A DNA stretch of 64,000 nt from Acinetobacter sp. 10FS3-1 (GTDB lineage Bacteria > Pseudomonadota > Gammaproteobacteria > Pseudomonadales > Moraxellaceae), in assembly GCF_013343215.1 (NCBI RefSeq), contig NZ_CP039143.1:2170001-2234000 (forward strand), in the 5' to 3' direction. A program made the position numbers and the translations under genes. Numbering within the stretch: position 1 is the first letter of the stretch; each line of letters starts with the position of its first letter. This document shows, piece after piece, positions 37,732 to 46,667 of the stretch. The notes under the pieces were generated by a model. That model worked only from the letters and a program-made list of their open reading frames with translations. It was not told the DNA's origin and did no database searches.

Positions 37732-38343
37732 TCAAATTAGCAAACTATACATACCATAAAAGGCAACCATGACCAGAATCACACCACACCCTGCCAGCAA
37801 ATACGGATAAAAACGAGAGTGCGATAAACGGTTAAAACCTAAATACACAATAGATAAGCAAAGAAAGTCCAGTACAACCCAGCTTAAAATCAAAATGATT
37901 AAACTCAAATCAAGATTTGGCGTAATCCCGATAAATTGCGGAAAAAAGGCAGCGAAGAAAAGAATATCTTTAGGGTTGGAAATTCCGACCAGAAAGCCGC
38001 GACGAAAACCGCCGGATGCTGCCGACAGAGACTGATGTCCCTGTGCTACCTGACCTTGCCAAACTTCTCGGAAAATCTGCAAGCCCAGATAGCCAATATA
38101 TATGCAGCCCAATAGCTTGATAACATCCCACCATTGTTCATTAATGAGCAGCAAGCCCTTTAGACTGAGTACTGATAGAGCAATGAGCACCAACGAAGCC
38201 AGGTTGGTTCCAAAAATAGTCTGTAATGCATGCCGATAACCACCTTTTAAACCAGCACTGGCGACCAGCAACATAACAGGCCCAGGCGTAGCGATCATCA
38301 TTACGACCGCCAGACAGTACAGCATATATTCACTGATATTCAT
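37732..38343 (-). CDS. LysE/RhtB-family amino-acid exporter
   Basis: A 203-residue inner-membrane exporter with six hydrophobic segments. It starts with the family signature 'AVVMMIATPGPVMLLVASAG' (A-x-x-P-G-P) and contains 'LGLQIFREVWQG' and 'GFLVGISNPKDILFFAAFFP' (the G-x-x-x-x-x-x-N-P-K motif). Substrates in the family are lysine, threonine, homoserine or cysteine derivatives and cannot be told apart here. It is transcribed alone between two unrelated minus-strand genes. Confidence 0.88.
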   Translation of the reverse strand: MNISEYMLYCLAVVMMIATPGPVMLLVASAGLKGGYRHALQTIFGTNLASLVLIALSVLSLKGLLLINEQWWDVIKLLGCIYIGYLGLQIFREVWQGQVAQGHQSLSAASGGFRRGFLVGISNPKDILFFAAFFPQFIGITPNLDLSLIILILSWVVLDFLCLSIVYLGFNRLSHSRFYPYLLAGCGVILVMVAFYGMYSLLI

Positions 38344-38392
38344 CCGATTCCTCAGCGATACTTACTCTATTTTTATATTAAAAAAAGAGGAC

Positions 38393-38878
38393 TTAGTCCT
38401 CTTCTTGTAAATGAATCAAATGCTGGCCAATGCTATCAGCCCGTAAAAAGGCCAAGTCATAACTGGCTTGGGCCAAGGCCAGCACCCGACGTTCAAACTC
38501 CTGCCAAAGAGGACGCACTTGCTTATAATGAATGCCCAGCCCGCTTTCATCGGTGAAATGGCGGTTCTTTTCACACAGCTTTAAAGCATGATACAACTTT
38601 CGACCTTTGCTGGCATCATCACGCAAACGTACACGTTTGGAACGGACAAAGTTTTCTACATGCTTTAAATCAGCATGAGGCAGCATCGGCACTAAAATCT
38701 GGTCTAACTGTATATCTAGCCGCTGCCAGACCACGCTATGCTGGTCAGCAGTATAAGTATTCCACTGAATGACTTCATGATTAAAACGGCGACAGCCACG
38801 ACAGACCGCATCTCCAAATACGGTAGAACAACGCCCTGCACAAGGGGTTAAAGATGCAATACGACGATCCGAACTCAA
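38393..38878 (-). CDS. DUF1289-domain protein
   Basis: A 161-residue protein. The N-terminal cysteine cluster C13-x3-C17-x8-C26-x2-C29 followed by 'RRFNHEVIQW' is the DUF1289 motif, probably a metal-binding finger. The remaining 120 residues are helical and specific to this group. The start is TTG at 38878, supported by GGAG eight bases upstream; an ATG start would remove the cysteines. It is divergent from trhO. Confidence 0.75.
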   Translation of the reverse strand: MSSDRRIASLTPCAGRCSTVFGDAVCRGCRRFNHEVIQWNTYTADQHSVVWQRLDIQLDQILVPMLPHADLKHVENFVRSKRVRLRDDASKGRKLYHALKLCEKNRHFTDESGLGIHYKQVRPLWQEFERRVLALAQASYDLAFLRADSIGQHLIHLQEED

Positions 38879-39066
38879 AACTTACTCCAACTGTGCTGCA
38901 ATTTTTAGCATTTGCATCATTGTCCCAAAATCTTGGGTCGGCATGACTATACACGCTCTCCTGAATGAATTGAAGCCTGTTAAAAGCCGGTGTTTTACTC
39001 GCTTATTCACCCGAATCACGTTAAAATATGCGCCTTTTAAACTATCATGCTACGTTGGAGTATTCC

Positions 39067-39999
39067 ATGAACGCTACTGTAGAACAGCTTGCACCTGTAG
39101 AACAGCAAGCGACGACTGGTTGGGTTGTTGCCGCACTTTATCAATTCAAAGAAGTTCAGAATCCTGCGAATCTGCAACAACGTCTTTTGGACTTGGTAAA
39201 TACCATCAACCTTTGCGGTACTCTGATTGTGGCAGGTGAAGGCATTAACGGCACAGTGGCGGGTGACCGTGCTGCTATTGATCGAGTTCATCAGTTCCTG
39301 CTTGATGAAGGTTTTGAACAGATGGAATATAAAGAGTCACACAGCTCTGACAAACCCTTCCGGAAAATGAAAATCAAGCTGAAACAGGAAATCGTGACCT
39401 TGGGCGTAGAAGTGAAACCACGCGATTTGGTCGGCCACTATCTGGACCCTAAAGAATGGAACGAGCTGATCGCACGTGATGACGTGATTCTCGTCGACAC
39501 CCGTAACGATTACGAATATAAAGCCGGTACATTTAAAGGTGCGATTGATCCGAAAACTGAAACTTTCCGTGAATTCCCGGAATACGTAAAAAATAATCTG
39601 GAACAGCACAAAGATAAGAAAATTGCCATGTTCTGTACTGGCGGAATTCGCTGTGAAAAATCAACTTCTCTCTTGCTTCAAGAAGGCTTTACCGAAGTTT
39701 ATCACCTGAAAGGCGGCATCTTAAAATACCTGGAAGAGACACCACCTGAAGAAAGCATGTGGGAAGGTGAATGTTTCGTATTTGATGGCCGTACTGCGGT
39801 CACACATGGCATGGAAGAAGGCCAGAACACCAAATGTCACGCCTGTGGCTGGCCGTTGAGTCCAGAAGAAGTAGCACTACCGAGCTATGAACATGGTGTT
39901 TCCTGCGTGTACTGCATTGATAAAACCACCGAGAAGCAAAAAGAAGGTTTCCGCATGCGCCAATCGCAAATTCTGGCGGCAAAACGTAAACGTCTTTAA
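39067..39999 (+). CDS. trhO: tRNA uridine(34) hydroxylase TrhO
   Basis: A 310-residue rhodanese-domain enzyme (YceA) that makes 5-hydroxyuridine at the tRNA wobble base in an O2-dependent reaction. An N-terminal ferredoxin-like domain ('TLIVAGEGINGTVAG') precedes the rhodanese domain, with catalytic C190 in 'MFCTGGIRCEKS'. The C-terminal extension carries a cysteine pair set ('CHACGWPLSP' and 'CVYC') that may bind zinc. The ATG at 39067 has GGAG upstream; the in-frame extension before it is not conserved. Confidence 0.93.
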   Translation: MNATVEQLAPVEQQATTGWVVAALYQFKEVQNPANLQQRLLDLVNTINLCGTLIVAGEGINGTVAGDRAAIDRVHQFLLDEGFEQMEYKESHSSDKPFRKMKIKLKQEIVTLGVEVKPRDLVGHYLDPKEWNELIARDDVILVDTRNDYEYKAGTFKGAIDPKTETFREFPEYVKNNLEQHKDKKIAMFCTGGIRCEKSTSLLLQEGFTEVYHLKGGILKYLEETPPEESMWEGECFVFDGRTAVTHGMEEGQNTKCHACGWPLSPEEVALPSYEHGVSCVYCIDKTTEKQKEGFRMRQSQILAAKRKRL

Positions 40000-40025
40000 A
40001 CCAAGCTTTGTAAACAAATATATAT

Positions 40026-40048
40026 AAGCCCTCTTCGGAGGGCTTTTT
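40026..40048 (+). terminator. Terminator of trhO
   Basis: AAGCCCTC (40026-40033), TTCG loop, GAGGGCTT (40038-40045), then T residues. The C(TTCG)G tetraloop is unusually stable. Confidence 0.9.
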
Positions 40049-40205
40049 ATTTACATAAAAACACATCCGCAATAAAAAGCTTACTAATTATTTACCAAGA
40101 CACGCATTTTTTTCAGATCAAGCTTGCTAGTCTTATAATCAAGCACCTTTAAACACCTAAGTCTTTCATTAATAACTAAATATTTAAAATGAAAAGGAAC
40201 GTAAA

Positions 40206-40484
40206 ATGACGAGTTCACTTGCACCGGATTCTGAAAATATTGTCAGATTCCAGACTCAAGAAAATATAAAATTACAACGAATGAATCAGGTTACTGAGGA
40301 ACTTGAACGCCAGTCACATTTATTTATTGTCATTCTAGGTACCGTGATTGGGGCAATTTTAGCCCTGTTTGTCAGTTATCACATTAATGCTACCGCGGTA
40401 CATTTTTTATTGCTAAGTGTTTTGCCGATCTGTTTGGCCTATCTATTACGTAAAGTTTATATCTACACCTTAAGTCACAGTTAA
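40206..40484 (+). CDS. Small two-helix membrane protein
   Basis: A 92-residue protein with a soluble N-terminal part (about 1-37, charged, helical) and two hydrophobic segments ('LFIVILGTVIGAILALFVSY' at about 38-57 and 'FLLLSVLPICLAYLL' at about 65-80). An AAAGGAA ribosome site precedes the ATG. No family recognised. It lies 89 nt before the DedA gene on the same strand and could be cotranscribed. Confidence 0.6.
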   Translation: MTSSLAPDSENIVRFQTQENIKLQRMNQVTEELERQSHLFIVILGTVIGAILALFVSYHINATAVHFLLLSVLPICLAYLLRKVYIYTLSHS

Positions 40485-40573
40485 TTGCTGCGATCTCAGT
40501 TATATATCTCAACTTTACTGTATAAAAAATACTCCTTAGCATATGGGGATTATTTTTTATTGACTTATTTACC

Positions 40574-41191
40574 ATGAATCTAACCGAATGGATTATCTCT
40601 GTCATGGAAAAACTGGGCTACTTCGGTATTGCCCTGCTGATGTTTCTAGACAATGTCTTCCCTCCTATTCCCTCTGAAATCATTATGCCCTCTGCAGGCT
40701 ATTCAGCTTCTCAAGGCCAATTGCTTCTAAGCGGAGTGATTATTGCTGGCTCTTTCGGTTCCTTAATCGCTGCCGCTCTCTTGTACTGGATTGGCTATAA
40801 ATTCAATCATGACAGCATTTTCAAATTCGTCGACCGTTATGGCAAACTCCTGTTTATCAAATCCAAAGATGTTAAAACATCTCTGCAATGGTTTGAAAAG
40901 TATGGGCATCGGATTGTATTTTTTGGCCGCATGGTGCCTGCAGTACGCTCCCTGATCAGCATTCCTGCGGGTATGAGCGGTATGCCTTTCTGGAAATTCA
41001 TGTTCTATAGCAGTTTAGGAACGGTCATCTGGACCACATTTCTGGCCTGTGTCGGTTTTTATTTTGGTGAGAATCAGCAACTGATGCAGCAAATCTTCAG
41101 CAAAGTTAGTTATGTAATTCTCTCTATCGTCCTAGTGCTGATTAGCTGGATATTATACCGTAGACACCAGCGTAAAAATCAGCCATCCTGA
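40574..41191 (+). CDS. DedA-family membrane protein
   Basis: A 205-residue polytopic protein. 'FLDNVFPPIPSEIIMPSAGY' carries the conserved E/D-x-x-x-P-x-P-x-E motif. 'RIVFFGRMVPAVRSLISIPAG' is the G-R-x-x-P-x-x-R-x-x-x-x-x-x-A-G signature with its essential arginines. DedA proteins support proton-dependent membrane homeostasis, and several act as undecaprenyl-phosphate flippases. Which lipid this one handles is not visible. It is followed after 29 nt by the ABZJ_00895-like gene. Confidence 0.9.
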   Translation: MNLTEWIISVMEKLGYFGIALLMFLDNVFPPIPSEIIMPSAGYSASQGQLLLSGVIIAGSFGSLIAAALLYWIGYKFNHDSIFKFVDRYGKLLFIKSKDVKTSLQWFEKYGHRIVFFGRMVPAVRSLISIPAGMSGMPFWKFMFYSSLGTVIWTTFLACVGFYFGENQQLMQQIFSKVSYVILSIVLVLISWILYRRHQRKNQPS

Positions 41192-41220
41192 ATCGGACTC
41201 TACAAAAGGAGGCTAGAACA

Positions 41221-41643
41221 ATGTCGCATTATCTAAAATATTTTGCCACTATTTATCTTGCCTTGGTGATATTGATTGGCATCCTCATCTATATATTGAA
41301 TCTGGGAGTCATTATCCTGATCCCGGCCCTGATTGCTGCGGCTTTCCTGAGTGCCCGCCATTTTGTAAAAACACAACAGCGTTTACCCAGCAAAGAAGAG
41401 AAAAGTAAACTGGTATGGGGGTCGACCACCATCGCGATGGCTTTCGGGTTTATTTTTCTATTTGTCATGATCTGGCTTCATCCACAAACTGAAGAAGTTT
41501 TCCGAACCACAGCTTATGCAGGCAGAGGCCCAAATTCATTTTTGGTCGCCGCCCTGATTGGCTTACATGGCTTAGTCTTTCATATCGCTTATAATGGCTA
41601 TGCCCGCTACAGTCTGGCCAAATTTCTAAAGAAACCTACTTAA
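41221..41643 (+). CDS. ABZJ_00895-like membrane protein
   Basis: A 140-residue protein with four hydrophobic segments (about 9-27, 28-46, 66-84 and 104-120). The cytoplasmic loop holds 'HFVKTQQRLPSKEEKSKLVWG', typical of the ABZJ_00895 family named from A. baumannii. Its role is unknown. A decayed tandem copy lies downstream (41934-42269), sharing LPSK-x4-KLVWG with identical spacing. An AGGAGG ribosome site lies close to the ATG. Confidence 0.7.
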   Translation: MSHYLKYFATIYLALVILIGILIYILNLGVIILIPALIAAAFLSARHFVKTQQRLPSKEEKSKLVWGSTTIAMAFGFIFLFVMIWLHPQTEEVFRTTAYAGRGPNSFLVAALIGLHGLVFHIAYNGYARYSLAKFLKKPT

Positions 41644-41933
41644 AACTGGCCTTTTCCTGGATGGGTGTCAAAATACTGGCTGGTATCAAATGGCACTCAT
41701 CCAGTTTATGCTAATGTATCTTGCTGAATATTATAATTCTTAGATTAGCATTTTAATAAAACAGCAAAACTCACTGACCTTCCTCCTCCAGGTTAAGTGA
41801 ACACAATACATATCCTATTTAAGATAATAAAGTCGGTTGACACTTCATAGATGTTTGCGACATACAGGATAGATCTGGCAAGATTTTTAGCTGACGTGAG
41901 GCAGGAAATTTCGCCCTTTTAACTGGAGGACGC

Positions 41934-42269
41934 ATAACGAAATAGCAGCAAAAAATATGCTAATTGATCCTCTACGCAGTATGACTGCAATATGAGCTGC
42001 TGATGTAGCAACCCCGATCAAATTTGCACACGAAGCAACACTTACCCAGTAAGGGAGGGGAAAAAAAGCTGGTTTGGGGCTGTCTCGGGGTCAGTGTATT
42101 GCTGAGCCTGAGCATCATGGTGTTGTAACTGGTATTCCAAGAGAGAAATCTTACGCGAGATGCTGTACCGCCCTTATGTTTCGGCGAATTCAACAAAAAC
42201 AACCTTAAAGCCATTCAGATAAAGTCACAACTAAAACCATTGGCTTATCACCAGAATAGCGAGACATAA
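41934..42269 (+). pseudogene. Decayed ABZJ_00895-like paralogue
   Basis: In the single frame from 41934, a GGAGG site (41925-41929) is followed by ATA where a start would be. The translation then has stops at codons 4, 10, 17 and 25. Between them it reads 'LILYAV', 'LQYELLM' and 'HTKQHLPSKGGEKKLVWG', matching the intact neighbour's 'KTQQRLPSKEEKSKLVWG'. A further stop lies at 42126-42128, and the frame finally ends at 42267-42269 beside a terminator. About 18 residues before LPSK appear to be missing. This accounts for most of the 660-base gene-free gap; 41644-41933 holds nothing that I can identify. Confidence 0.6.
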
Positions 42270-42295
42270 AAAAAGCACCCAGTGGTGCTTTTTTT
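42268..42295 (-). terminator. Bidirectional terminator
   Basis: AAAAAAAGCACC (42268-42279) / GGTGCTTTTTTT (42284-42295). It serves the UPF0149 gene on the minus strand and the decayed gene on the plus strand. Confidence 0.9.
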
Positions 42296-42306
42296 ATTTT
42301 ACAGAA

Positions 42307-42831
42307 TTATTCTGGTGTGTGATACATCAGATATAACTCATTCAGGTTTTCCGGGATTTCTTCTGCAAGTTCATCCATAAGCTGACCATTGCGACGGAAA
42401 GACTCCATTTGCGGATCTTCTTCATCAATGCCACTAAACACCATAATTGGCAGAGTCAAATCTACCAGCTGTTCTTCAAACTCTTCAGTGAACCAGGCTT
42501 CTTCGTTCAGGAACATGGCGTCAACAAAACCTACACTCCAGTCCCCCAGACTAGAATCGGTATCTGCTTCTTCAATCTCGAAGGGGAAACTGATTCCTTC
42601 TTCGTTGGCCAAGCTTTGACGAATTGCCTCTAACCATGTTTTTACCTGATTGATGATTTCTGCAGGTACTTTTTTCTGGTTACTTTCAAACAGCTCATCT
42701 AACCATTTGTCGAACTGTGGGCCGACAGCAATTGCACACAGGAAACCATGAGTTGCTGCAAAATCCAGACCATACTCATTTTGGTCGCCATCCAGATATT
42801 CACTCAACTGGTCTAAATCTAAAGCACTCAT
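42307..42831 (-). CDS. UPF0149/YecA-family protein
   Basis: A 174-residue acidic, helical protein. It starts 'DLDQLSEYLDGDQNEYGLDF' and has 'ATHGFLCAIAVGP', 'WLDELFE' and 'WSVGFVDAMFL', the order seen in the YgfB/YecA (UPF0149) family with its 'HGFLCA' core. Some members act as regulators or carry a C-terminal SEC-C zinc motif; this one lacks SEC-C. It is followed by a strong terminator and preceded by the small acidic gene on the same strand. Confidence 0.85.
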   Translation of the reverse strand: MSALDLDQLSEYLDGDQNEYGLDFAATHGFLCAIAVGPQFDKWLDELFESNQKKVPAEIINQVKTWLEAIRQSLANEEGISFPFEIEEADTDSSLGDWSVGFVDAMFLNEEAWFTEEFEEQLVDLTLPIMVFSGIDEEDPQMESFRRNGQLMDELAEEIPENLNELYLMYHTPE

Positions 42832-42902
42832 TTCATATCCAAACTTAGAAAACCGAAGGGTTTAGCATAGCATTTATTCAGTCCATGCTAAATCCAAATC
42901 GG

Positions 42903-43109
42903 CTAATCTTCCTCATCGAAATCGTCATCATCGTCGAAGTCGTAGTCAAAATCTTTGAGTTCACGTTCCAGTCGGCGCTGAGACAACAACTCATCAATCA
43001 GACGGCGTTTTTCCAATGATTCTTTCGCACTCAGCTTACTTGATGCTTCATCAAAATTAACGTCATCATCACCGTAGCTATCATCCAGCTCAAAATCTGT
43101 TGAAGACAC
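42903..43109 (-). CDS. Small acidic protein, PA3496-like
   Basis: A 68-residue protein with a central basic helix ('ESLEKRRLIDELLSQRRLER', about residues 30-49) between acidic ends; the C-terminus is almost all D, E and F. The 'RRxIxxxLxxRRLxxEL' pattern resembles the PA3496 family of small proteins annotated as putative envelope-integrity factors, but the match is from memory of the pattern only. A strong promoter precedes it (TTGACA-17-TAAATA), and it lies 71 nt upstream of the UPF0149 gene. Confidence 0.6.
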   Translation of the reverse strand: MSSTDFELDDSYGDDDVNFDEASSKLSAKESLEKRRLIDELLSQRRLERELKDFDYDFDDDDDFDEED

Positions 43110-43150
43110 TAAAACTACCTCGTAGTGAAAAATATAATGGGTCTAGGCGC

Positions 43151-43184
43151 TATTTATCTTGCCTTCTAAAACTTGTCAAGTTTT
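43151..43184 (-). promoter_or_regulatory. Promoter and palindrome of the small acidic gene
   Basis: On the minus strand TTGACA (43179-43174), a 17-bp spacer and TAAATA (43156-43151). The -35 lies inside a perfect 17-bp palindrome, AAAACTTG-T-CAAGTTTT (43168-43184), a plausible operator. Confidence 0.7.
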
Positions 43185-43430
43185 ATTTATATATTTTGTA
43201 TGTGTATACCAATTGGCTCTTGTTTTTCTACTACATAATTGTGTATTAATTAGCATATTAGGTATTGAATGTTTTTTATCCACCAGATAAAAGACATTTC
43301 TATAAAATAAGATCAGGAAATGCACTTGAAAAGATAAACTTAGGCCTAATATTCATATTCAATTGTACTTTCAAACATTTTGATAAAATCATGCTTGACT
43401 GATCAATTCCAAAATTATTTCAGTGAATTG

Positions 43431-43439
43431 TGCTATGAT
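43431..43439 (+). promoter_or_regulatory. rpoD: Extended -10 upstream of rpoD
   Basis: TGCTATGAT (TG-n-TATGAT) ends 43 bases before the rpoD ATG. No good -35 is visible. The rest of 43185-43430 is AT-rich and holds no gene that I can support. Confidence 0.55.
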
Positions 43440-43482
43440 GCACGGTTTTTCACTGCCACAGATTCAACGAGAGTAAGCAAAG

Positions 43483-45369
43483 ATGAGCGATATGACTTCC
43501 CCTACTTCTCAAGTAGCGGCTCTGATTAGCCGAGGCAAAGAACAAGGTTACTTAACCTTCGCTGAGGTTAACGATCATCTCCCGGACTCCATCACAGAAA
43601 GCGAACAGATTGAAGACATCATTCAAATGCTGAATGACGTGGGTATTCCTGTCCATGACCGCGCTCCTGAATCTGATGATGCGATGTTTGAGGATAATGC
43701 AGAAGCTGCCGATGAAGTTGCAGAAGAAGAAGCTGCAGCGGTACTTGCATCTGTAGAAAATGAACCAGGTCGTACCACTGACCCTGTACGCATGTATATG
43801 CGTGAAATGGGGACGGTTGAGCTCTTAACGCGTGAAGGCGAAATTAGCATTGCAAAACGGATTGAAGAAGGTATCCGTGACATTCTGCACTCGATTGCTT
43901 ACTGGCCAAATGCAGTGGGCGTTGTACTCCAAGAATATAAAGATTATGAAGCCGGCGAACGTCGTCTGGCTGACATTCTGTCAGGGTATTTAGACCCTGA
44001 AACTGATGAAGCAATTCCAGAAGTTATCGAAGAGGAAGCTGAGCTTCCAGAGGAAAAAGCATCTGCCGCCAAGTCCACCAAAGAAGTAAAACTGGATGAT
44101 GACGAGGAAGAGGAAGAAGCTGAAACTGAAGAGGAATCTGAAGCAGATTCAGGTCCGGATCCAGAAATTGCCAGAGCCCGCTTTACTGAACTTTCAGATG
44201 CCTGGAAAAACACCAAAGCGGTTCTGGAAAAACACGGCCGCAATAGTAAAGAAGGCGAAGAAGCCCTGCAAGCACTCGCATCTGTGTTCATGATGTTCAA
44301 ATTTACACCGCGTCTGTTTGATCTGATTTCTGAAATGATTCGTGGTACGCATGAGCAGATCCGTAGTGCAGAACGTGAAGTGATGCGTTATGCAGTCCGT
44401 CGTGGCCGTATGGACCGTACCCAGTTCCGTACGACATTCCCGGGCCAGGAATCAAATCCAGCCTGGTTAGATGAGCAAATCGCAAAAGCACCTGCTGATC
44501 AGAAAGGCTATCTGGAAAAAGTTCGTGCTGACGTACTGGCCTTCCAGCAAAAAATTGCAGATATTGAAAATGAGCTTGGCTTAAGCGTTCGTGACATCAA
44601 AGAGATTGCGAAACGTATGGCGGTAGGTGAAGCAAAAGCGCGTCGTGCCAAGAAAGAAATGGTGGAAGCGAACTTGCGTCTGGTGATTTCGATTGCCAAG
44701 AAATACACTAACCGCGGCTTGCAGTTCCTAGATCTGATTCAGGAAGGTAACATCGGTCTGATGAAGGCTGTAGACAAGTTCGAATACCGTCGTGGTTACA
44801 AGTTCTCGACCTATGCCACCTGGTGGATTCGTCAAGCGATTACCCGTTCAATCGCAGACCAGGCGCGTACTATCCGTATTCCAGTACACATGATTGAAAC
44901 TATAAACAAGATCAACCGTGTATCGCGTCAATTGCTTCAGGAAATGGGCCGCGAACCGACTCCTGAAGAACTGGGCGAACGTCTGGAAATGGACGAGGTT
45001 AAAGTACGTAAAGTACTGAAAATCGCCAAAGAGCCGATTTCGATGGAAACACCAATCGGTGATGATGAAGATTCGCATCTGGGTGATTTCATTGAGGATA
45101 GCAACATCACTTCACCAGTTGATGCAGCAACCTCAGAAGGCTTGAAAGAAGCAACCCGTGAAGTTCTGGAAAATCTGACTGAGCGTGAAGCGAAAGTCCT
45201 GAAAATGCGTTTCGGTATCGACATGCCAACGGATCACACGCTGGAAGAAGTCGGTAAACAATTTGACGTAACCCGTGAACGTATCCGTCAGATTGAAGCG
45301 AAAGCACTACGTAAATTACGCCACCCTTCCCGTTCTGAACACCTGCGTTCATTCCTGGAAAACGACTAA
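43483..45369 (+). CDS. rpoD: RNA polymerase primary sigma factor (sigma-70)
   Basis: A 628-residue housekeeping sigma factor. Region 1.1 spans the first 80 residues. Region 1.2 begins near '[20 protein letters not shown]' (about 100). A long non-conserved region includes an acidic run of about 30 residues (about 195-230). Regions 2.1-2.4 cover '[18 protein letters not shown]' to '[17 protein letters not shown]', region 3 has '[16 protein letters not shown]', and region 4.2 is '[20 protein letters not shown]'. The length is close to E. coli (613). Unlike the E. coli macromolecular-synthesis operon, it is not adjacent to dnaG. Confidence 0.98.
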   Translation: MSDMTSPTSQVAALISRGKEQGYLTFAEVNDHLPDSITESEQIEDIIQMLNDVGIPVHDRAPESDDAMFEDNAEAADEVAEEEAAAVLASVENEPGRTTDPVRMYMREMGTVELLTREGEISIAKRIEEGIRDILHSIAYWPNAVGVVLQEYKDYEAGERRLADILSGYLDPETDEAIPEVIEEEAELPEEKASAAKSTKEVKLDDDEEEEEAETEEESEADSGPDPEIARARFTELSDAWKNTKAVLEKHGRNSKEGEEALQALASVFMMFKFTPRLFDLISEMIRGTHEQIRSAEREVMRYAVRRGRMDRTQFRTTFPGQESNPAWLDEQIAKAPADQKGYLEKVRADVLAFQQKIADIENELGLSVRDIKEIAKRMAVGEAKARRAKKEMVEANLRLVISIAKKYTNRGLQFLDLIQEGNIGLMKAVDKFEYRRGYKFSTYATWWIRQAITRSIADQARTIRIPVHMIETINKINRVSRQLLQEMGREPTPEELGERLEMDEVKVRKVLKIAKEPISMETPIGDDEDSHLGDFIEDSNITSPVDAATSEGLKEATREVLENLTEREAKVLKMRFGIDMPTDHTLEEVGKQFDVTRERIRQIEAKALRKLRHPSRSEHLRSFLEND

Positions 45370-45435
45370 TTCTTAACGCGTGATGGGGACTTGAAAGATT
45401 GCTATGGGTCTCCATTATGTATTTAAGAGAATCTC

Positions 45436-45459
45436 AAAGCCTGCTCTTTTGCAGGCTTT
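45436..45459 (+). terminator. Hairpin after rpoD
   Basis: AAAGCCTGC (45436-45444) / GCAGGCTTT (45451-45459) around TCTTTT. The T tract is short. Confidence 0.7.
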
Positions 45460-45482
45460 GTCTATAAAATTTGAGGTGAACT

Positions 45483-45770
45483 ATGATAGACCGCACTCCA
45501 TCTCGCGAACTCCGTGAAGATCTTTGGGTATTTCCAATGGACTACCCAATTAAACTCATTGGTAATGCAGGTACAGAATTGCACGGTGCTGTCGTAGAAA
45601 TTTTAGTGAAGCATTTTCCTGAATTTGACCAGACGACTTTAAAAGTGCAGCCGTCGCGTACAGGTAAATATCACTCTATTACTGCGCAGCTTCGTTTTGA
45701 AGAGCTTGACCAAGTTCATGCGCTTTATGCGGACCTTGCAGCTTGCGAACACATTCGCACAGCGCTGTAA
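45483..45770 (+). CDS. ybeD: YbeD-family (DUF493) protein
   Basis: A 95-residue ferredoxin-like-fold protein. 'ELREDLWVFPMDYPIKLIGN' at the start and 'LKVQPSRTGKYHSITAQLRF' are the DUF493 signature. It is conserved next to lipB in gammaproteobacteria (dacA-ybeD-lipB in E. coli) and proposed to have a regulatory role. Here lipB follows after a terminator and 163 bases, and rpoD replaces dacA upstream. Confidence 0.9.
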   Translation: MIDRTPSRELREDLWVFPMDYPIKLIGNAGTELHGAVVEILVKHFPEFDQTTLKVQPSRTGKYHSITAQLRFEELDQVHALYADLAACEHIRTAL

Positions 45771-45780
45771 TCAGCATAAT

Positions 45781-45810
45781 AAAAAAGCACGCAAATATGC
45801 GTGCTTTTTT
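45781..45810 (+). terminator. Terminator of ybeD
   Basis: AAAAAAGCACGC (45781-45792) / GCGTGCTTTTTT (45799-45810). Confidence 0.92.
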
Positions 45811-45933
45811 ATGCGCTTTACGCCATGAGCCACAATAAAAAAATAGAACTCGGAGCCTACCCTATTGCTCTATTGGCCTTGCAATTCATTATAATGAATC
45901 TGATAAATTTGACCCAAAAAGGACTTTCACAGC

Positions 45934-46593
45934 GTGGCTGAAACTGTTCAAAAACCTGAATTGATTATCCGTCAGTACAACCAGCTGACGCCTTATGAAG
46001 ACCGTTTTCTGGAAATGAAACATTTTACCGAAAACCGTGATGCTCATACCCCGGATGAGCTGTGGATTTTACAGCACCATGATGTATTAACCCAAGGTCA
46101 GGCAGGTAAACCGGAACATATCCTGATTCCTAGTAATATTCCTGTTATACAAACAGATCGTGGCGGTCAGGTCACCTGGCATGGTCCGGGGCAGCTGGTG
46201 GCTTATTTCATGTTTGATCTAAATCGTCTCGGCTGGAATGTGCGTACACTGGTGTCGTATGCCGAACAGCTGATGATTGACCTGTTAAAAAAATATGGTA
46301 TAGAAGCCTATGCCAAAGCTAATGCACCGGGTGTGTATGTCGCAGAACGCAAGATAGGTTCTTTGGGCTTTAAAATCCGTAAAGGGCGTTCTTACCATGG
46401 CTTGGCACTCAATATTGACTGCGAATTGACAGGATTCCAGACCATCAATCCCTGTGGCTACGCTGGGCTGGAAATGGTTCGAATCCATGACCTGCTGAGT
46501 CAGCCACCGACATTTGCCGACTTGTGTCAAGATATTATTGAAAGTTTAAGCAGCAGCGGTTACTTTGCACACATTAATATTGAACAAAAATAA
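45934..46593 (+). CDS. lipB: Octanoyl-[acyl carrier protein] transferase LipB
   Basis: A 219-residue enzyme that transfers octanoate from acyl carrier protein to lipoyl domains, the first step of lipoate synthesis. It shows 'QTDRGGQVTWHGPGQLVAYF' (family signature), K140 in 'ERKIGSLG' and nucleophile C174 in 'NPCGYAGLEM'. The start is GTG 45934 with AAGGA upstream. The lipA partner, often adjacent, is not here. Confidence 0.95.
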   Translation: MAETVQKPELIIRQYNQLTPYEDRFLEMKHFTENRDAHTPDELWILQHHDVLTQGQAGKPEHILIPSNIPVIQTDRGGQVTWHGPGQLVAYFMFDLNRLGWNVRTLVSYAEQLMIDLLKKYGIEAYAKANAPGVYVAERKIGSLGFKIRKGRSYHGLALNIDCELTGFQTINPCGYAGLEMVRIHDLLSQPPTFADLCQDIIESLSSSGYFAHINIEQK

Positions 46594-46620
46594 AGCCTTT
46601 GCATTTCACCTTTAAATAAA

Positions 46621-46638
46621 TTAGAGTATTTACTCTAA
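46621..46638. promoter_or_regulatory. Perfect palindrome upstream of the SCP2-like gene
   Basis: TTAGAGTA-TT-TACTCTAA, two 8-bp arms, 30 bases before the GTG start at 46668. It is a candidate repressor operator, and the T-rich flanks make a terminator unlikely. Confidence 0.5.
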
Positions 46639-46667
46639 ACAAATAATACCAAGATAAGGATTATCAT

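Noticed and set aside
41972..42214. 80-residue minus-strand open reading frame
   Set aside because: It is antisense to the decayed ABZJ_00895-like copy and has no recognisable features.
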